The notes under the pieces: generated by a model | The model's input: only the letters and a program-made list of their open reading frames with translations | What the model was told of the DNA's origin: nothing | Database searches by the model: none | Made by a program: the position numbers and the translations under genes | Shown here: one piece after another, positions 47,481 through 58,671 of the stretch | How the letters are laid out: every line of letters begins with the position of its first letter | How positions within the stretch are numbered: the stretch's first letter is position 1 | Assembly (NCBI GenBank): GCA_951804985.1 | Contig: OX638130.1 | Location: 32,682,554-32,746,553, forward strand | Length of the DNA: 64,000 nt | Direction: 5' to 3' | Source: Dryomyza anilis | Taxonomy: Eukaryota > Arthropoda > Insecta > Diptera > Dryomyzidae

Positions 47481-48270
47481 GAAAAAAAAATCTTCAATAA
47501 GATGAATTTATTCATAAATATTATGAATTTTTTACCAACCACCAGATTCATCATATTGATACCACCATTCATTAAATGACATATTAATGAATGCATTCAT
47601 TATATATATGAACAAAATATTCAATACAATGAATTTGAATTGTCATATTGATAAATTTGTTCATAATATTTTTTCAATTTTTTATTTTATAAAATAATTC
47701 AAAAAAAAAAAAAGTATTGTCAAAATTTTATTTAAAATATAACAGTAAAAAAAATTAAAAAAAAATGTTCGGACAAAAAAAAATTGTTCCAAAAAAAAAT
47801 TTTTTCGAAAAAAAAATGGTTCGAAAAAAATTTTTTCGAAAAAAAAATAATTGTTAGAAAAAATTCGTAAAAAAAATTTTGTTCATAAATATATATTTTA
47901 TAAATATAACTTTTTAATAATAAAAAGTTGTAATTATAATAAATATATTCAAAAACATTTTACTAATTTATGCATGCCGAGCAAGCATTATATAAGAAAT
48001 AACACACAAGAACTACTTGAAAACTGAGAAGTACGGTTAAAAATGAACGAAAAAAAATATTTTGATAGAAATGGTTTAATGAACAGCGTTCTTCAATATG
48101 ATGAACATACATGTTGTATTTTATATTTTGGTTCATTAATATGATGAAACGTATTCTTCACATACATTGATGGCGTTAGTTATTAATATTATGAATGGTT
48201 CTTCAATACAATGAATCATGGTTTAAAGAACGGAATTCATCAATATGATGTACATTTTTTTTTCTTTGCA
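47481..48270. repeat. Diverged MITE related to the ACACAGAAAAAA family
   Basis: The left end 'ttcagaaaaaaaaatcttca' and right end 'gtacatttttttttctttgc' flank AT-rich sequence with many 'tt(c/g)at(c/a)a(a)tatgatgaa' motifs and a run of 'ttcgaaaaaaa' near 47795-47860. Confidence 0.45.
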
Positions 48271-48289
48271 CACATAAAATGTCCTATTG

Positions 48290-48605
48290 GAAGCAGTAGC
48301 CTGCAAGGACAACCCAAATAGTACGATACATCTAGGCAGCAAAAATTACCTCTGGTTTACATTGACAAAGAGATCAAAATCATTACCTGCAAGAAGCTAA
48401 ACTGAAGTATCTAAAGCCCAGCGTCGCGACAATGTATGGTGAAGATTATTATTGCTTCCAGAATGATGGATAACCCGCTCATACCGCCAAACAGGTTAGA
48501 ACAGGTGTGAGGTAAAACTACCTGATTTTATACGCAAGGACAAGTGGCCACCGGACTGCAATCCCTTGGACTTGAGAATATATATTCTTAGAACTAGATT
48601 ACGCT
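48290..48605 (+). mobile_element. mariner-type transposase remnant
   Basis: Frames on the + strand read LKPSVATMYGEDYYCFQNDG and PAHTAKQVRTGV, matching the second catalytic Asp region (QQDGAPAHTA in family members). In another frame WPPDCNPLDL matches the WPP-x-SPDLNPLD region. Several frameshifts are present. Only the middle third of a transposase is kept. Confidence 0.65.
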
Positions 48606-48608
48606 GGT

Positions 48609-49041
48609 AACAAATTATTATTGGTATTAAAAATAAACATTTTATTAAATTATTATTTTAATTGTAATATAAAAATATAAAGCTACCCGATCTTCAAAGG
48701 TTTGGGTTTTTATTGAATACTTATATAAGTATAAAAATACATTGTACGCACACCAGATATACTGGCCGCTTTCAAATTACTATAGAAGTGCTGTGACACA
48801 GAAACATCACGCTTATATACTGCATACATCAGTTTGACACGTTTCGAGAAGCTCCTACACTTTTTGCTATTTGCACTCATGTGTTCTGATGCACTGATCT
48901 TCGATCTCTTCATCGCACACTTCCTCAATGCCCTGAATGATCTTCTGTCTCTTTCTAACATATTGCTTCAATATTCTGAATTGTCGAGCGTCGCATTTAC
49001 TCTTATTAAATGGCACAGTGGAGCAACACCTTTTCGTAACA
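48609..49041 (-). repeat. LTR of a gypsy-like element, minus orientation
   Basis: On the minus strand it starts 'tgttacgaaaaggtg' at 49041, has TATA-like 'gtatataagcgtg' near 48817 and 'caataaaaaccc' as a likely polyadenylation signal near 48708. It shares 'gaaagagacagaagatcatt'-type blocks with the solo LTRs of the tandem array (for example near 18700). No internal domain adjoins it. The frames on both strands here are incidental. Confidence 0.6.
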
Positions 49042-49079
49042 ATATATTTGAAAACCGTTCCAAAACATCTTGAATATAT

Positions 49080-49350
49080 AAATGTTCCGGTTCAAATATT
49101 TTTTCTTTGGATGTAAAAATAATTATGTTTCTATTTGATCATACACGATTTTAAGGCCACATAGAAATCTTTCCGTGTATTCGTATACAAATATAATAAA
49201 AATCAGAACACTTTAGGACACTGTTAAAATTACATTAGAACCCTGTTTATAAAACATTTATTCGCCAATTATAAATTATATTTACGTAAAGGTCCGAAAA
49301 GACATGCAATGCCTCTAAATTAACTTTAAGAGAGCCCTTTTTTGCATCCT
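49080..49350. repeat. R3 repeat, partial copy
   Basis: Similar to 9580-9640 plus 13335-13530: 'ccggttcaaatatt', 'tttggatgtaaaaataatta' and the end 'gagagccc'. It ends about 60 bp before a sol exon. Confidence 0.5.
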
Positions 49351-49407
49351 GTATTTTTAAAAGTTAGAGCAAGTTACTTTTCTTACTTTTTTATTACTTT
49401 TCTGTAG

Positions 49408-49607
49408 ATTATGACCGATATATTGATTCCAATAATGGTTTTGAAAGCGGTATCGATTCAGATGTGTCGCTGGAAAATATGCAGAATCCAGCACCTTCAA
49501 ATGTATTAAATCATTCGAAAACGACGAATTTTTTGGCATTGACTTCTAAAACTTCGCGTAGCCCAACACCAGGACAGAATTTTTCCTTATCAGGAGCAAT
49601 TCCTAAG
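49408..49607 (+). CDS. sol: sol (calpain-D) linker exon
   Basis: Internal exon of 200 bp between the zinc-finger exon and the exon with finger three. The acceptor is 'ttttctgtag' and the donor 'cctaag|gtatat'. It begins in phase with the 45341 donor (one base carried over) and ends at a codon boundary. The reading frame gives an acidic, then Ser/Thr/Asn-rich linker (YDRYIDSNNGFESGIDSDV, then a SRSPTPGQNFSLSG segment) without a folded domain. Low-complexity linkers separate the fingers in sol proteins. Assignment rests on frame continuity with both neighbouring exons. Confidence 0.8.
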
Positions 49608-49664
49608 GTATATCCTTTTTAATTTGTGGAACAATAGTTTATGAAAGAAGAATCTGTTTTCTAG

Positions 49665-50939
49665 CGCCACAGTACTGGACCTGAGGATTTAAGAACATCA
49701 CCAATACCTACTAATACTGCATCTCTTAACCAAAACACTAACTTGGCGAAGATGTGGCAGTGCCCTGCTTGTACATATGAAAATTGTTCTGCTTCCGTTG
49801 TGTGCGATATTTGCTCTAGTCCTCGTGGTTTATCCAACGTCATGACGGAGTCAATTATTCAAAGAACTTCGCAGCTAACTTTAGATATTAAACAGGAAAG
49901 CATACTCATGGAAAATCTGCGGAAAATTGACGAAACTGATGCACTTAATAAATGGGAGAACATAATACAATATTGTGGGGATAACAATGAACTATTTGTC
50001 GATGATTCATTCCCTCCGGCACCAAAGAGTTTATATTACAATTCAGGCAATAGCAATGAAAGCAATCCAGTAGTGCAGTGGCGAAGACCGCATGAAATAA
50101 ATTGCGATGGCGGTGCTTACCCACCATGGGCTGTATTTCGAACGCCACTACCATCGGATATATGTCAAGGCGTATTAGGTAATTGCTGGCTTTTGAGTGC
50201 ATTAGCCGTTTTAGCAGAACGTGAAGATCTAGTGAAGGAGGTGCTTGTGATGAAGGATATGTGTCCGCAAGGAGCTTACCAGGTACGCCTGTGTAAAGAT
50301 GGAAAGTGGATAACGGTATTAGTGGATGACTTACTACCATGTGATAAGAGGGGCCAATTAGTATATTCCCAGGCCAAAAGAAAACAGTTATGGGTACCGC
50401 TAATAGAAAAGGCGGTAGCCAAAATTCATGGGTGTTATGAAGCTCTCGTGTCTGGACGTGCCATAGAAGGTCTTGCAACGCTAACTGGTGCGCCTTGCGA
50501 AAGCATTCCATTACAAGCAACCTCATCACCAATGCCCAGTGAAGACGAGTTGGATAAAGACCTTATTTGGGCACAATTATTGAGCTCAAGATGTGTTAAA
50601 TTTCTCATGGGTGCTAGTTGTGGAGGTGGCAACATGAAAGTCGATGAGAACGAATATCAAAGAAAAGGCCTACGGCCGAGACACGCGTATTCTGTATTAG
50701 ATGTAAAGGATATTAATGGTCAACGATTGTTGAAGTTACGAAATCCATGGGGCCATTACTCATGGCGTGGCGACTGGTCCGATGATTCTGATCTTTGGAC
50801 AGAAGAGCTTAGAGAAATATTAATGCCCCATGGTGCATCAGAAGGTGTATTTTGGATTTCATTTGAAGACGTTCTCAACTTTTTTGATTGTATTGACATA
50901 TGTAAAGTACGTTCTGGATGGAGTGAAGTTCGCCTACAG
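49665..50939 (+). CDS. sol: sol (calpain-D) exon: zinc finger and calpain protease domain
   Basis: The main exon, 425 codons, open throughout and ending at the donor 'ctacag|gtatac'. It begins RHSTGPEDLR after the acceptor 'tttctag'. A RanBP2-type finger (W-Q-C-P-A-C-T-Y-E-N-x6-C-x2-C) spans about 49755-49815. The calpain CysPc domain follows from about 49998. The catalytic Cys is at 50184-50186 in GNCWLLSA, the His at 50682-50684 in RHAYSVLD and the Asn at 50742-50744 in LRNPWG. All three are kept, as is GDWSDDS. The product is a cytoplasmic calpain-family cysteine protease of the SOL/CAPN15 type, which lacks the EF-hand domain; in Drosophila it is needed for optic-lobe development. Confidence 0.97.
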
Positions 50940-50995
50940 GTATACTTTTATTTCGTAAAAGTTCTGTATTTCATTTCTAATCGATATTTGTATAG

Positions 50996-51202
50996 GGAAC
51001 TTTACAACCACTTTGTTCGATTTCATGTGTTCTATTAACTGTGATGGAGCCTACAGAAGCCGAATTTACTCTATTTCAGGAAGGTCAAAGAAATTCGGAA
51101 AAGTCACAACGATCACAACTCGATTTATGTGTTGTATTATTTCGCGCTCGATCATCTACATCACCTCAAATCGGTAGACTAGTGGAACATAGCAAGCGGC
51201 AG
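50996..51202 (+). CDS. sol: sol (calpain-D) exon: start of the SOL-homology domain
   Basis: A 69-codon exon, phase 0 at both ends, preceded by a 56-bp intron (acceptor 'ttgtatag') and followed by the donor 'cggcag|gtttgt'. It encodes GTLQPLCSISCVLLTV and then LDLCVVLFRARS, ending LVEHSKRQ. This is the beginning of the C-terminal domain special to SOL-type calpains. The stop codon and the remaining C-terminal exons do not appear before 64000, so the following intron exceeds 12.7 kb. Confidence 0.9.
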
Positions 51203-51289
51203 GTTTGTTATAAATAACAAAATAATGAATAATTTACCATTATTTAATTTTGTTCCATCGCCTCTGGGATTCATATAATTAGGAAAACA

Positions 51290-51420
51290 TTAAATATTAT
51301 GGTGTTTAAAGACAATACATCAAATATTTCAATTGTAAAAGATACAGATTTGGTATCTGCAGCAATATTGTTTATCATGAACAGGAATTTTTTTTTCCTT
51401 TGACACCATCGCCCCACAGG
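51290..51420. repeat. R4 fragment in sol intron
   Basis: 'aaaagatacagatttggta', 'gcaatattgtttatcatgaa' and 'ctttgacaccatc' match the region near 38095-38165. Confidence 0.5.
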
Positions 51421-51423
51421 GTT

Positions 51424-51515
51424 CATGTACATTTCCCCGAAGTGGACACTTCCCCGAATGCACATTTCCCCGAATGGACATTTCCCCGAACGGCCATTTC
51501 CCTGAAATGGACAAT
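51424..51515. repeat. 18-bp minisatellite, about five copies
   Basis: Degenerate unit 'acatttccccgaatgg' repeated from about 51430 to 51512. It makes two minus-strand frames look open (51271-51529), but these are repeat artefacts and not genes. Confidence 0.85.
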
Positions 51516-52047
51516 TCACAATTTCTCAAAATTAAAAATTTTTGATTTCTTGTTTTTTTTTAACTAAATTCATGTTTTCCTAAGAATATTAAAAATTATT
51601 AAATTTATTTGTTTGTTAGGAATTGTATTAATTTTTATTGAAAATTTTGTATTTTTTTACTAATAATTTTAGACTTTTTTTTATCTTTTTTAACTAAAAA
51701 AACTGTAATTTTTAGCGGAAATTCATGTTTTCTTAAAAATGATAAAATCTTTTATGTATATGTTAAATTAAAGAATTAGCATTTAAGTTTTTCTACTATA
51801 CATATATGTTTTTTAGAAATACGTTTTTGTTATTAGCTTTGTTAAAATATTCAAATTGAAAAATGAAATTTTCATTCATTTTTAAAACTCATTATAAAAG
51901 GTTATAGGCCTTTCTCATTGAGTAAAAAGTAACTAGTGAGTGTTAAATTTAGAATCGTAGAATCGTAGGTGCCTACGCAACACCAGATTGAGAAGCTCCG
52001 CGGAAGTGAGAATTTCCAGCATTGACAATTTTGCGGTTGAAGCCTTT

Positions 52048-52908
52048 TTTATACCCTACACCTATGAGGTACAGGGTATATTAACTTTGTGCATATATTG
52101 TAACGCCCCTTAGGAGGCGTGTCCGGTATGGAAAAGTATATATATTCTTGATCAGCATCACAACCCGAGTCCGTTTAGCCATCTCCGTCTGCCTGTCTGT
52201 CCGTCTTGCTGTCTTGCTGTCCGAATACAGAATAACTTGAGAAATACTGATCGGAATGCGATGAAATTTCGACTCAATATATTTTAGCCAAAAGTAGGAA
52301 CTGAGTTTGAAAATGATCCAAATCGGTCCTCGGACACGCCCACCTCCCATACAAGTCACTTTTATATAACTCTTTAGGAACTAATAACTAAAGTATTCAA
52401 GATATAGTTATAATATTTAAAACATATTGTTATAATTCACCTAAAAATTTGTGGTCTAAAAATGGGCGTGATCCGCCCACATTTTTTTCATTATTTCCCG
52501 GATTTTCATAGTGGAAATTTGATCCGTAAATTACTAAAATCAAATCTATGAAATATTAGCCTTACATAATTTTAAATATAGGCGTGGTCCTCCTATATTT
52601 AATATTTTATTTTTTTATATTAAATATATATATTTTTCTAATTTTTTTTTTGTTTTTTATACTTTTATATCAATTTTTCAATTTATGGGGATATAAGACG
52701 TAAATTTCTGATATGTGAATAATATTCTGAGGGTGGGGAGGTTCAGCATAATTAAAAACTTTAAAATTAAGGTATGCAATTAAATATCCCACATTAATAT
52801 CCCCACCGAAGGTGTAGGGTATTCCATAGTCGGGCCCGACCGACTATAAAAATCCGCCATATGTGACCGAACTTACCCATGTGACCTAACTTTCCCAACT
52901 CGTTTAAA
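52048..52908. mobile_element. mini-me/DINE-like element, copy 2, in sol intron
   Basis: Same ends and order as copy 1 at 9973: 'ttttataccctacacc', 'gtatatatattc', 'gatcagcatcacaacccgag', a short GTCY run ('ctgcctgtctgtccgtc'), and the end 'cccaactcgttta'. It has an extra segment of about 60 bp near 52730-52792 and a much shorter GTCY tract. The minus frame at 52081-52359 is antisense noncoding. Confidence 0.65.
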
Positions 52909-53185
52909 TGCAAAATTTGTGGAAGGCGATACTTGGGACGGAGACGAATACCAAGAAACTGGTGGAGGCGAAATCCGAGTTGATTCTTTTGGTCGACTAC
53001 GCGCATATTCGCGACTGCAAAGCTGCGTAGAAAATTTGGTAGACGTTTGCCAAAATCTATTAAGATTCAGGTCTGGTACGTAGAGTTGGATTGATCCAGA
53101 AGTACTGCGCTACTAAGCTGAGCGAATTTAGCAGCGCTGAAGACTACGTTAACGAGGTTCTTACCAACTACTACATTAAAATATC
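52909..53185 (+). mobile_element. Ty1/copia gag remnant
   Basis: Begins right after the mini-me-like element. The + frame reads AKSELILLVDYAHIRDCKAA and KIW, then after a frameshift RRVGLIQKYCATKL and FSSAEDYVNEVLT. These match the UBN2-type gag of copia retrotransposons, where a short 'W..L...Y' and an 'EDYV..VL' helix follow each other. Stops and a short deletion are visible. The rest of the element is absent. Confidence 0.65.
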
Positions 53186-53661
53186 AATTAATTTCAATCG
53201 ATATTTCAATCGTTATTTTTAAATAACATAATTTAAAACCTTACAATAATGCGTCGACCATATTTTTGATTCATATCATTAATATATTTTGTTGCAAAAT
53301 CTCCAGAATAAAAATTCTATAGAAATGTTTTAATAAATACATATTCATTGTCTTAATTTTAAAGGAAAAATTTTAATTCACAGTTAAGTTTTTTAAAACG
53401 ATTCCACTCAAAAAGTACAAAGGACACAGAAAAAGCAATACTATTGTCGAAATAGGTGTTCTCTCTAGTATATTATGATTTAAAATATAAAATTTATTTT
53501 TTACTAAATATGCTTTTCCGATGATTTCATAAATTGTCCTTATTTTCTAAATTTTTCAAATATAATAGTTTATAACCAAACGATAACCGATATTAAAGTT
53601 GACTTAATCAGCCATATCGTGAATAAAATTCCTCAGGGCATTTTTACCCTTGGTGGAAAAT

Positions 53662-54690
53662 ACACGGATAGGAAAGATTTGTTTGAATATGCTTGAATGT
53701 AATTATAATGTAATTCGAAATCACCATATAAATATTGGGATTAATATCTAATTACATCATAATTGAATTGTATTATTATTTTATATTATTATTATATATT
53801 ATTATACGATATTTAGACATGAATTGCTTTAATCGCTGATTTACATGAATTTCTGTTTCTGTAGAAATATATATTTTTCATCAGATATTAATATATGTAT
53901 GTTTGATATTTCCGCTATTTAACACACCCAACGTCAATAAAAGGTTCTTTGAATAATTTTTTGTTATTCGTGATTGTGACTGGGTGACAATGAATTTAAA
54001 AAGAATAGCATTATTTTGAATATATGTATGTTTGGCATTACGATATCACAATTAAATGACAACGCTGCCTACTTTTAGTACTCAGAAACACACATTAATA
54101 CTTTTCATATAGTTCAAAAGTTCTTTTTGGTGGAAGAATTTGTTTAAGTACCGCCAATTACTGTTAATACCAGATAGTGGCTGCTTGTGAAATATCCAAT
54201 TTATTCGCAATTCACTAAACTCAAAATAGGAACAATAGATGGAAATAAACTTATTAAGTATAAATAAATAAATTATGTGTAATAAAAAAAATAAAAGTTT
54301 AAGTTTATAATTATATAATATAAATAAAAAAAACTTAATTTAAAAAAAGGGAAAAAACGAATATTGTGTAAAGAAGATATTAGCACTAAATTTACTATTT
54401 TTACATTAAAATTAAATGTAAACATAAATATGTTTACATGTAAATAAAATGTTTTCACATGTAAACATATATATGTTTGCAAGAACGCCGAAAATTATTC
54501 ATTCTGAACATAAATATGTTCGAACGAAAACAAAAATATGTGTGGCTGTTATTATAATAATGTTTGAAAATGAAATAATACTTTTGTTTGCATAAAGCTC
54601 CAAAGATATATGTATACATATATCATTGGAGCATTATAATGCCTGCAAAATTATTTTTGGGAGAGCCCTTTTTTTTTGCAGCGTGTAGGT
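53662..54690. repeat. R3 repeat, uninterrupted copy
   Basis: Starts 'acacggataggaaagatttg' and ends 'gggagagcccttttttttt' followed by 'tgcagcgtgta'. The ends share only a short inverted ACACG/CGTGT. The interior is AT-rich with motifs of the 'aacataaatatgtt' kind near 54420-54540 and has no coding sequence. Confidence 0.55.
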
Positions 54691-54699
54691 ATCGTGAAC

Positions 54700-56841
54700 A
54701 ATGTTCGAAAAGCAAAAAAATGTTTCCTTAAAAAAATGTAGTATCATGAATAACGTTTTAGAGGAAAAATTATCCTTATTTAGCCGAAAAAATTCCGCCA
54801 CTTTTTCATCGGGGGAAACAATTAATTAAAAACAAACACACTTTAATTAAATATACTTTTATTTATAATATGTTAACAAATATCTATTATTTAAATAATA
54901 TTTAGTTACAAATTTCTGCACAAATTAATTACCGATATATTCAACCACCGCAAAAATTTCACCGGCTGGGGAATATTTTATTTTTATTTTTAAGTCTTGA
55001 AAAATGAACGCAGTATAATCACAAAATTTTCTTAAATGAAAAACTACAATTAAGAGTCATTGTATATGCTTTTAATTCCAATTTAATATAATTTTATCTT
55101 CAATATTTATTTTCACAACCCAACGCAATTTTATCCAACAACACTGTTTGACATTTAGAAAACAACTGTTTTAGCGTTGCCTGATGTTCAGTTCTAATTG
55201 CAAATTAAACTTTTATAGAATTAAAAAATGTTAAATTTGTGCATAAAAGTATAGTTAACTGCAAATAATAAATATCTGTATACATATTTTTTATCTAAAG
55301 TATTATTTTACAACTTTATTATCTGAAATGATAAAGATAACCAAAAAATTCTTTAGAAAATCTGGCAATGTTGCAAAACTGCATTCGAATTTCGAACAAA
55401 ATTCCGGAGGAATCGCTCTTCCTGTGAGATTGCCGATACCAAAAAATTTTACCTGGGAACAAAAAATTCCGAGGGAATAGAATATTCCCCAAGTGCTCAC
55501 GATAAAGCTGAATGCTATAAGATTCCTTGATTTATTCCTGGGCAATAACCGTCTAATCTTTTCATAAAAAAAATGTTTGTAAAAAGCAGTGAATGCATTT
55601 TTCTCAAAAACGTTGCGTATGAGGAAAAAATAAAAACGCAGTTCGAGTAAGCACATTAAAATTATATAGAAATGATATGAATGAACACAAGAAGAATTTT
55701 GTGTGAACAGTGTTATCACAATTTTATTTTGGGTAATGTCTGCCAGTTAAATCGCTAAACCCTCTAAACCCTTAGCGGTTTAGAGACAAATTGGAGAAAA
55801 ATCGACAATTGAACTTTAATACTTGATAGTTCAGGAACTATGGGAGAAAACATCGGAGTTATTTTTTTAATCGACAGGGAAAACTCCAGGGCTTAAAAAA
55901 AATTGTTTTTGATTTATAAAAGTGTAGGGCGTATACGTAATAGTGATTTGAAATATATATTTCAACTTTTTCTAAGTTGATTGTATTTTATTTTTTAAAT
56001 TGTTATTTTTGTTTGAATGCGTGATCATAAAGCTTATATAAACAATTAGTTTTATTAAAACATGTTAATTAATTACCGAGATATAAATAATTATTTAATG
56101 TAGTACTTTGATGCTTCAATGCTCATAACCAGGACTCGGATTTTGATAACATCATTTGTTTAATGCATTTGCCATTTTTTGGCTTTTTTTTAGTCGTTCG
56201 GTTATTTTTTTTCAATTATTTTAAAGTAGGTTTTTCATTATACTAAGCAGTCCTGAAGTAGCATCTTCCTTCTTTTTTTGTAGTGCTATTTTTGTCTTTA
56301 TAACTTGTAACTCTGCAGTGGAGTTAAAACAAAAAATATGGCTTAGCAAGTTAATAAATTTATGAATAGCTCTTATTTTAGTTAATTTGTTTTATTTGAA
56401 ATTAAGAAAGAGAAACGGTTATAAAATATATGGATGCATTTAAATACGCGTCTGTCGTCAATGTTGGCGTGGAACGATTCTATATTAAAAATAAATAAAT
56501 ATGTCTTTAAAATAAATACATTTGTATATAATTTATATTGAAATAACATCAACATACTTGTTTTTAATACACTGAAGGTTTTGAAAAGCTGTTTTGTACG
56601 CAAAATAAATTTTTATATAAGTTTTTATATAAGTTTTAAATAAGTACATAAATTACTACATATGTTTTAAATTGTACTACATACTATATTAATTTTATAT
56701 CAAGCTAAAGTTAAAATATATCTACATATTCATTTAATTTTACAACGTTCTGCATTTATTTTAAATTCGAAAATATTAGTCTCTAAAAAAAGATTGTTGT
56801 TATTTATTTAACTTAAAGCTAAATAATAAAATATTACTACA
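54700..56841. other. No gene supported (sol intron)
   Basis: AT-rich. A 138-residue minus-strand frame at 55303-55719 has no recognisable domain and a composition expected by chance. Short inverted motifs around 'ggggaatatttt' (54969) and 'aatattcccca' (55482) could mark another decayed MITE. Confidence 0.4.
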
Positions 56842-56994
56842 GATGCAATAATTTTTAGTACATACTGTATTTATATCAAATTCAAAGTAAAACTTGAGAA
56901 TGTTTTTCGTTACCTATACCAATGCAATTGAATAAAGTAAATTATTTAAGCATTGTTTAATTTAAATATGAAAATACTTGATGTCTCCCTTCTA

Positions 56995-57597
56995 CACAGA
57001 AAAAAAAGTTCATACTATTTATGAATTTGTTCATCAATTTTATGAATTGTTCATTACGCCTCTACCAATGACCAAATTCATCCAATTTATAAATCGTTCA
57101 TAAAACCATAATGAAAAACTTTATTATATTGATGAAAGCTTTCATAATATTTATGAAAAAAATTCATGATATTTATGAACTTTTAAACTATTTAAAAATA
57201 AAAATTAAACTATTTTTTATTTTCTTGTATTATTTTTTTTATTTTATTATATTACTTTTTTATTTTAATTTATTTATTTTTTAACTACTTACATTTTATT
57301 ATGTATCTACTCTTGCTGTTCTCTTGCTGCCTATTTTGCTATTTGTTGTTGTGCGATGTTAAGTACCGGCGCACGTACCTTTGGAGTTGTAAACAACAAA
57401 GGAAACGATTTTCTTTATAAGTACGAAATTACATACGAATAAAACCAGCATATTATAATATAAATTTCACTCAAATTGTGCGGTTCGTATATACGAAGAA
57501 TAGTTCATAAATAGAATGATTTTTTCCATTTATATTATGAACGGTCTCCCAATTAACGGCGTTCATTCCATTTATGAACATCATTTTTTCTGTGTAC
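56995..57597. repeat. MITE, ACACAGAAAAAA family, complete copy
   Basis: Left end 'ctacacagaaaaaaaagttc' and right end 'gaacatcattttttctgtgt' are inverted repeats. The interior has the family blocks 'accaatgaccaaattcatcc', 'ggagttgtaaacaacaaagg' and 'ggcgttcattccatttatga'. Confidence 0.8.
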
Positions 57598-57607
57598 AAT
57601 GTACGTA

Positions 57608-57806
57608 TTGACGCATTGAATTAGAAAAAAATTCCTACGCTTCGCTCTCAAGGGTTTTAATTGGGAGGACAACTTTCATATTCCTCCATACGAAGATCGT
57701 TTGAAACTACTAATTTTAAAGTCTCTTGGTGAAAGTAGATAGATTGCCGATATAACTTACAGACATCAATTAATAACGGGTAGAATAGATTCAACAGAGC
57801 TTCCTA
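57608..57806 (+). mobile_element. LINE (Jockey-type) reverse-transcriptase C-terminal fragment
   Basis: The + frame reads RKKFLRFALKGFNWEDNFHI and PPYEDRLKLLILKSLGESR, then GRIDSTELL. These match the conserved region at the end of the open reading frame of Jockey-like non-LTR retrotransposons (KFLR.A......PPYE.R...L....L..R...A........G.ID...LL). It is cut on both sides by MITE sequence and has one in-frame stop. Confidence 0.7.
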
Positions 57807-57984
57807 CACAGAAAAAAAGTTCATTCATTCTATATGCAATAATTTTTAGTACATACTGTATTTATATCAAATTCAAAGTAAAACTTGAGAATGTTTTTCG
57901 TTACCTATACCAATGCAATTGAATAAAGTAAATTATTTAAGCATTGTTTAATTTAAATATGAAAATACTTGATGTCTCCCTTCT

Positions 57985-58670
57985 ACACAGAAAAAAAAGT
58001 TCATACTATTTATGAATTTGTTCATCAATTTTATGAATTGTTCATTACGTCTCTACCAATGACCAAATTCATCCAATTTATAAATCGTTCATAAAACCAT
58101 AATGAATTTATGAATCGTTCATAAAACCGTAATGAATAAGTTCATAATATTGAAGAAGGCTTTCATAATATGTATGAACAAATTCATGATATTTATGAAC
58201 TTTAAAAATATTTAAAAATAAAAAAAAACTTTTTTTTATTTTCTTGTATTATTATTTTTATTTTTTTATTACTTTTTTTATTTTATTTTATTATTATTAG
58301 TTTATTTAACTACTTACATGTTATTTTATATCTAATCTACTCTTGCTGTTGCTGCATATTGCTGCTGTTTGTTGTTGAGAGATGTTAAGTACCTGCGGCG
58401 CAATATGTATATGCTGAATTGTATATGCTATCATCGACTATCGGCGCGTCGCGACGAGTTGTCAAAATAATCACTGCGCGTCATGCGGCATGACGCGTCA
58501 GTAAAATAAAAATATCTATTTATAGAATGGTCAAAAGTTACAGGTCACACATACGATCATACACAAATACTCAAATATCTAACTACTTTGTGTTGTATTT
58601 TGTATGCTCGTTTTGGTGGACAAAATGAATCGATTATTTTGTAACACTATTTTTTTCCGATGAGAAAACG
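57985..58670. repeat. MITE, ACACAGAAAAAA family, second copy without clear right end
   Basis: Left end 'ctacacagaaaaaaaagttc' as in the copy at 56995. It continues through 'ctactcttgctgttgctgc' and a 'catgacgcgtcag' region shared with 44580-44600. It merges into a Tc1 remnant near 58672 without the right terminal repeat. Confidence 0.65.
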
Positions 58671-58671
58671 T

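Larger units (their letters stand above)
45342..49407 (+). other. sol intron, about 4.07 kb, filled with repeats
   Basis: Donor 'gtaaat', acceptor 'ttttctgtag', phase 1. It contains a stretch without features (45342-46000), an unexplained open frame (46006-46245), and the repeats and transposon remnants listed separately. A two-fold 'gaagagaaat(c/t)(c/t)cat' repeat sits at about 45384-45450. Confidence 0.8.
56842..58180 (+). repeat. Direct duplication of about 290 bp, copies about 990 bp apart
   Basis: The stretch from 'tgcaataatttttagtacat' (56842) through the start of the MITE near 57130 recurs almost unchanged from 57832 to about 58110. The two copies flank a LINE fragment and one full MITE. 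Confidence 0.85.

Noticed and set aside
49945..50532. 195-residue minus-strand frame
   Set aside because: Antisense shadow of the sol calpain exon, which is open and conserved on the + strand.
55303..55719. 138-residue minus-strand frame
   Set aside because: AT-rich composition, no recognisable domain and no splice context; likely chance, though it cannot be fully excluded.
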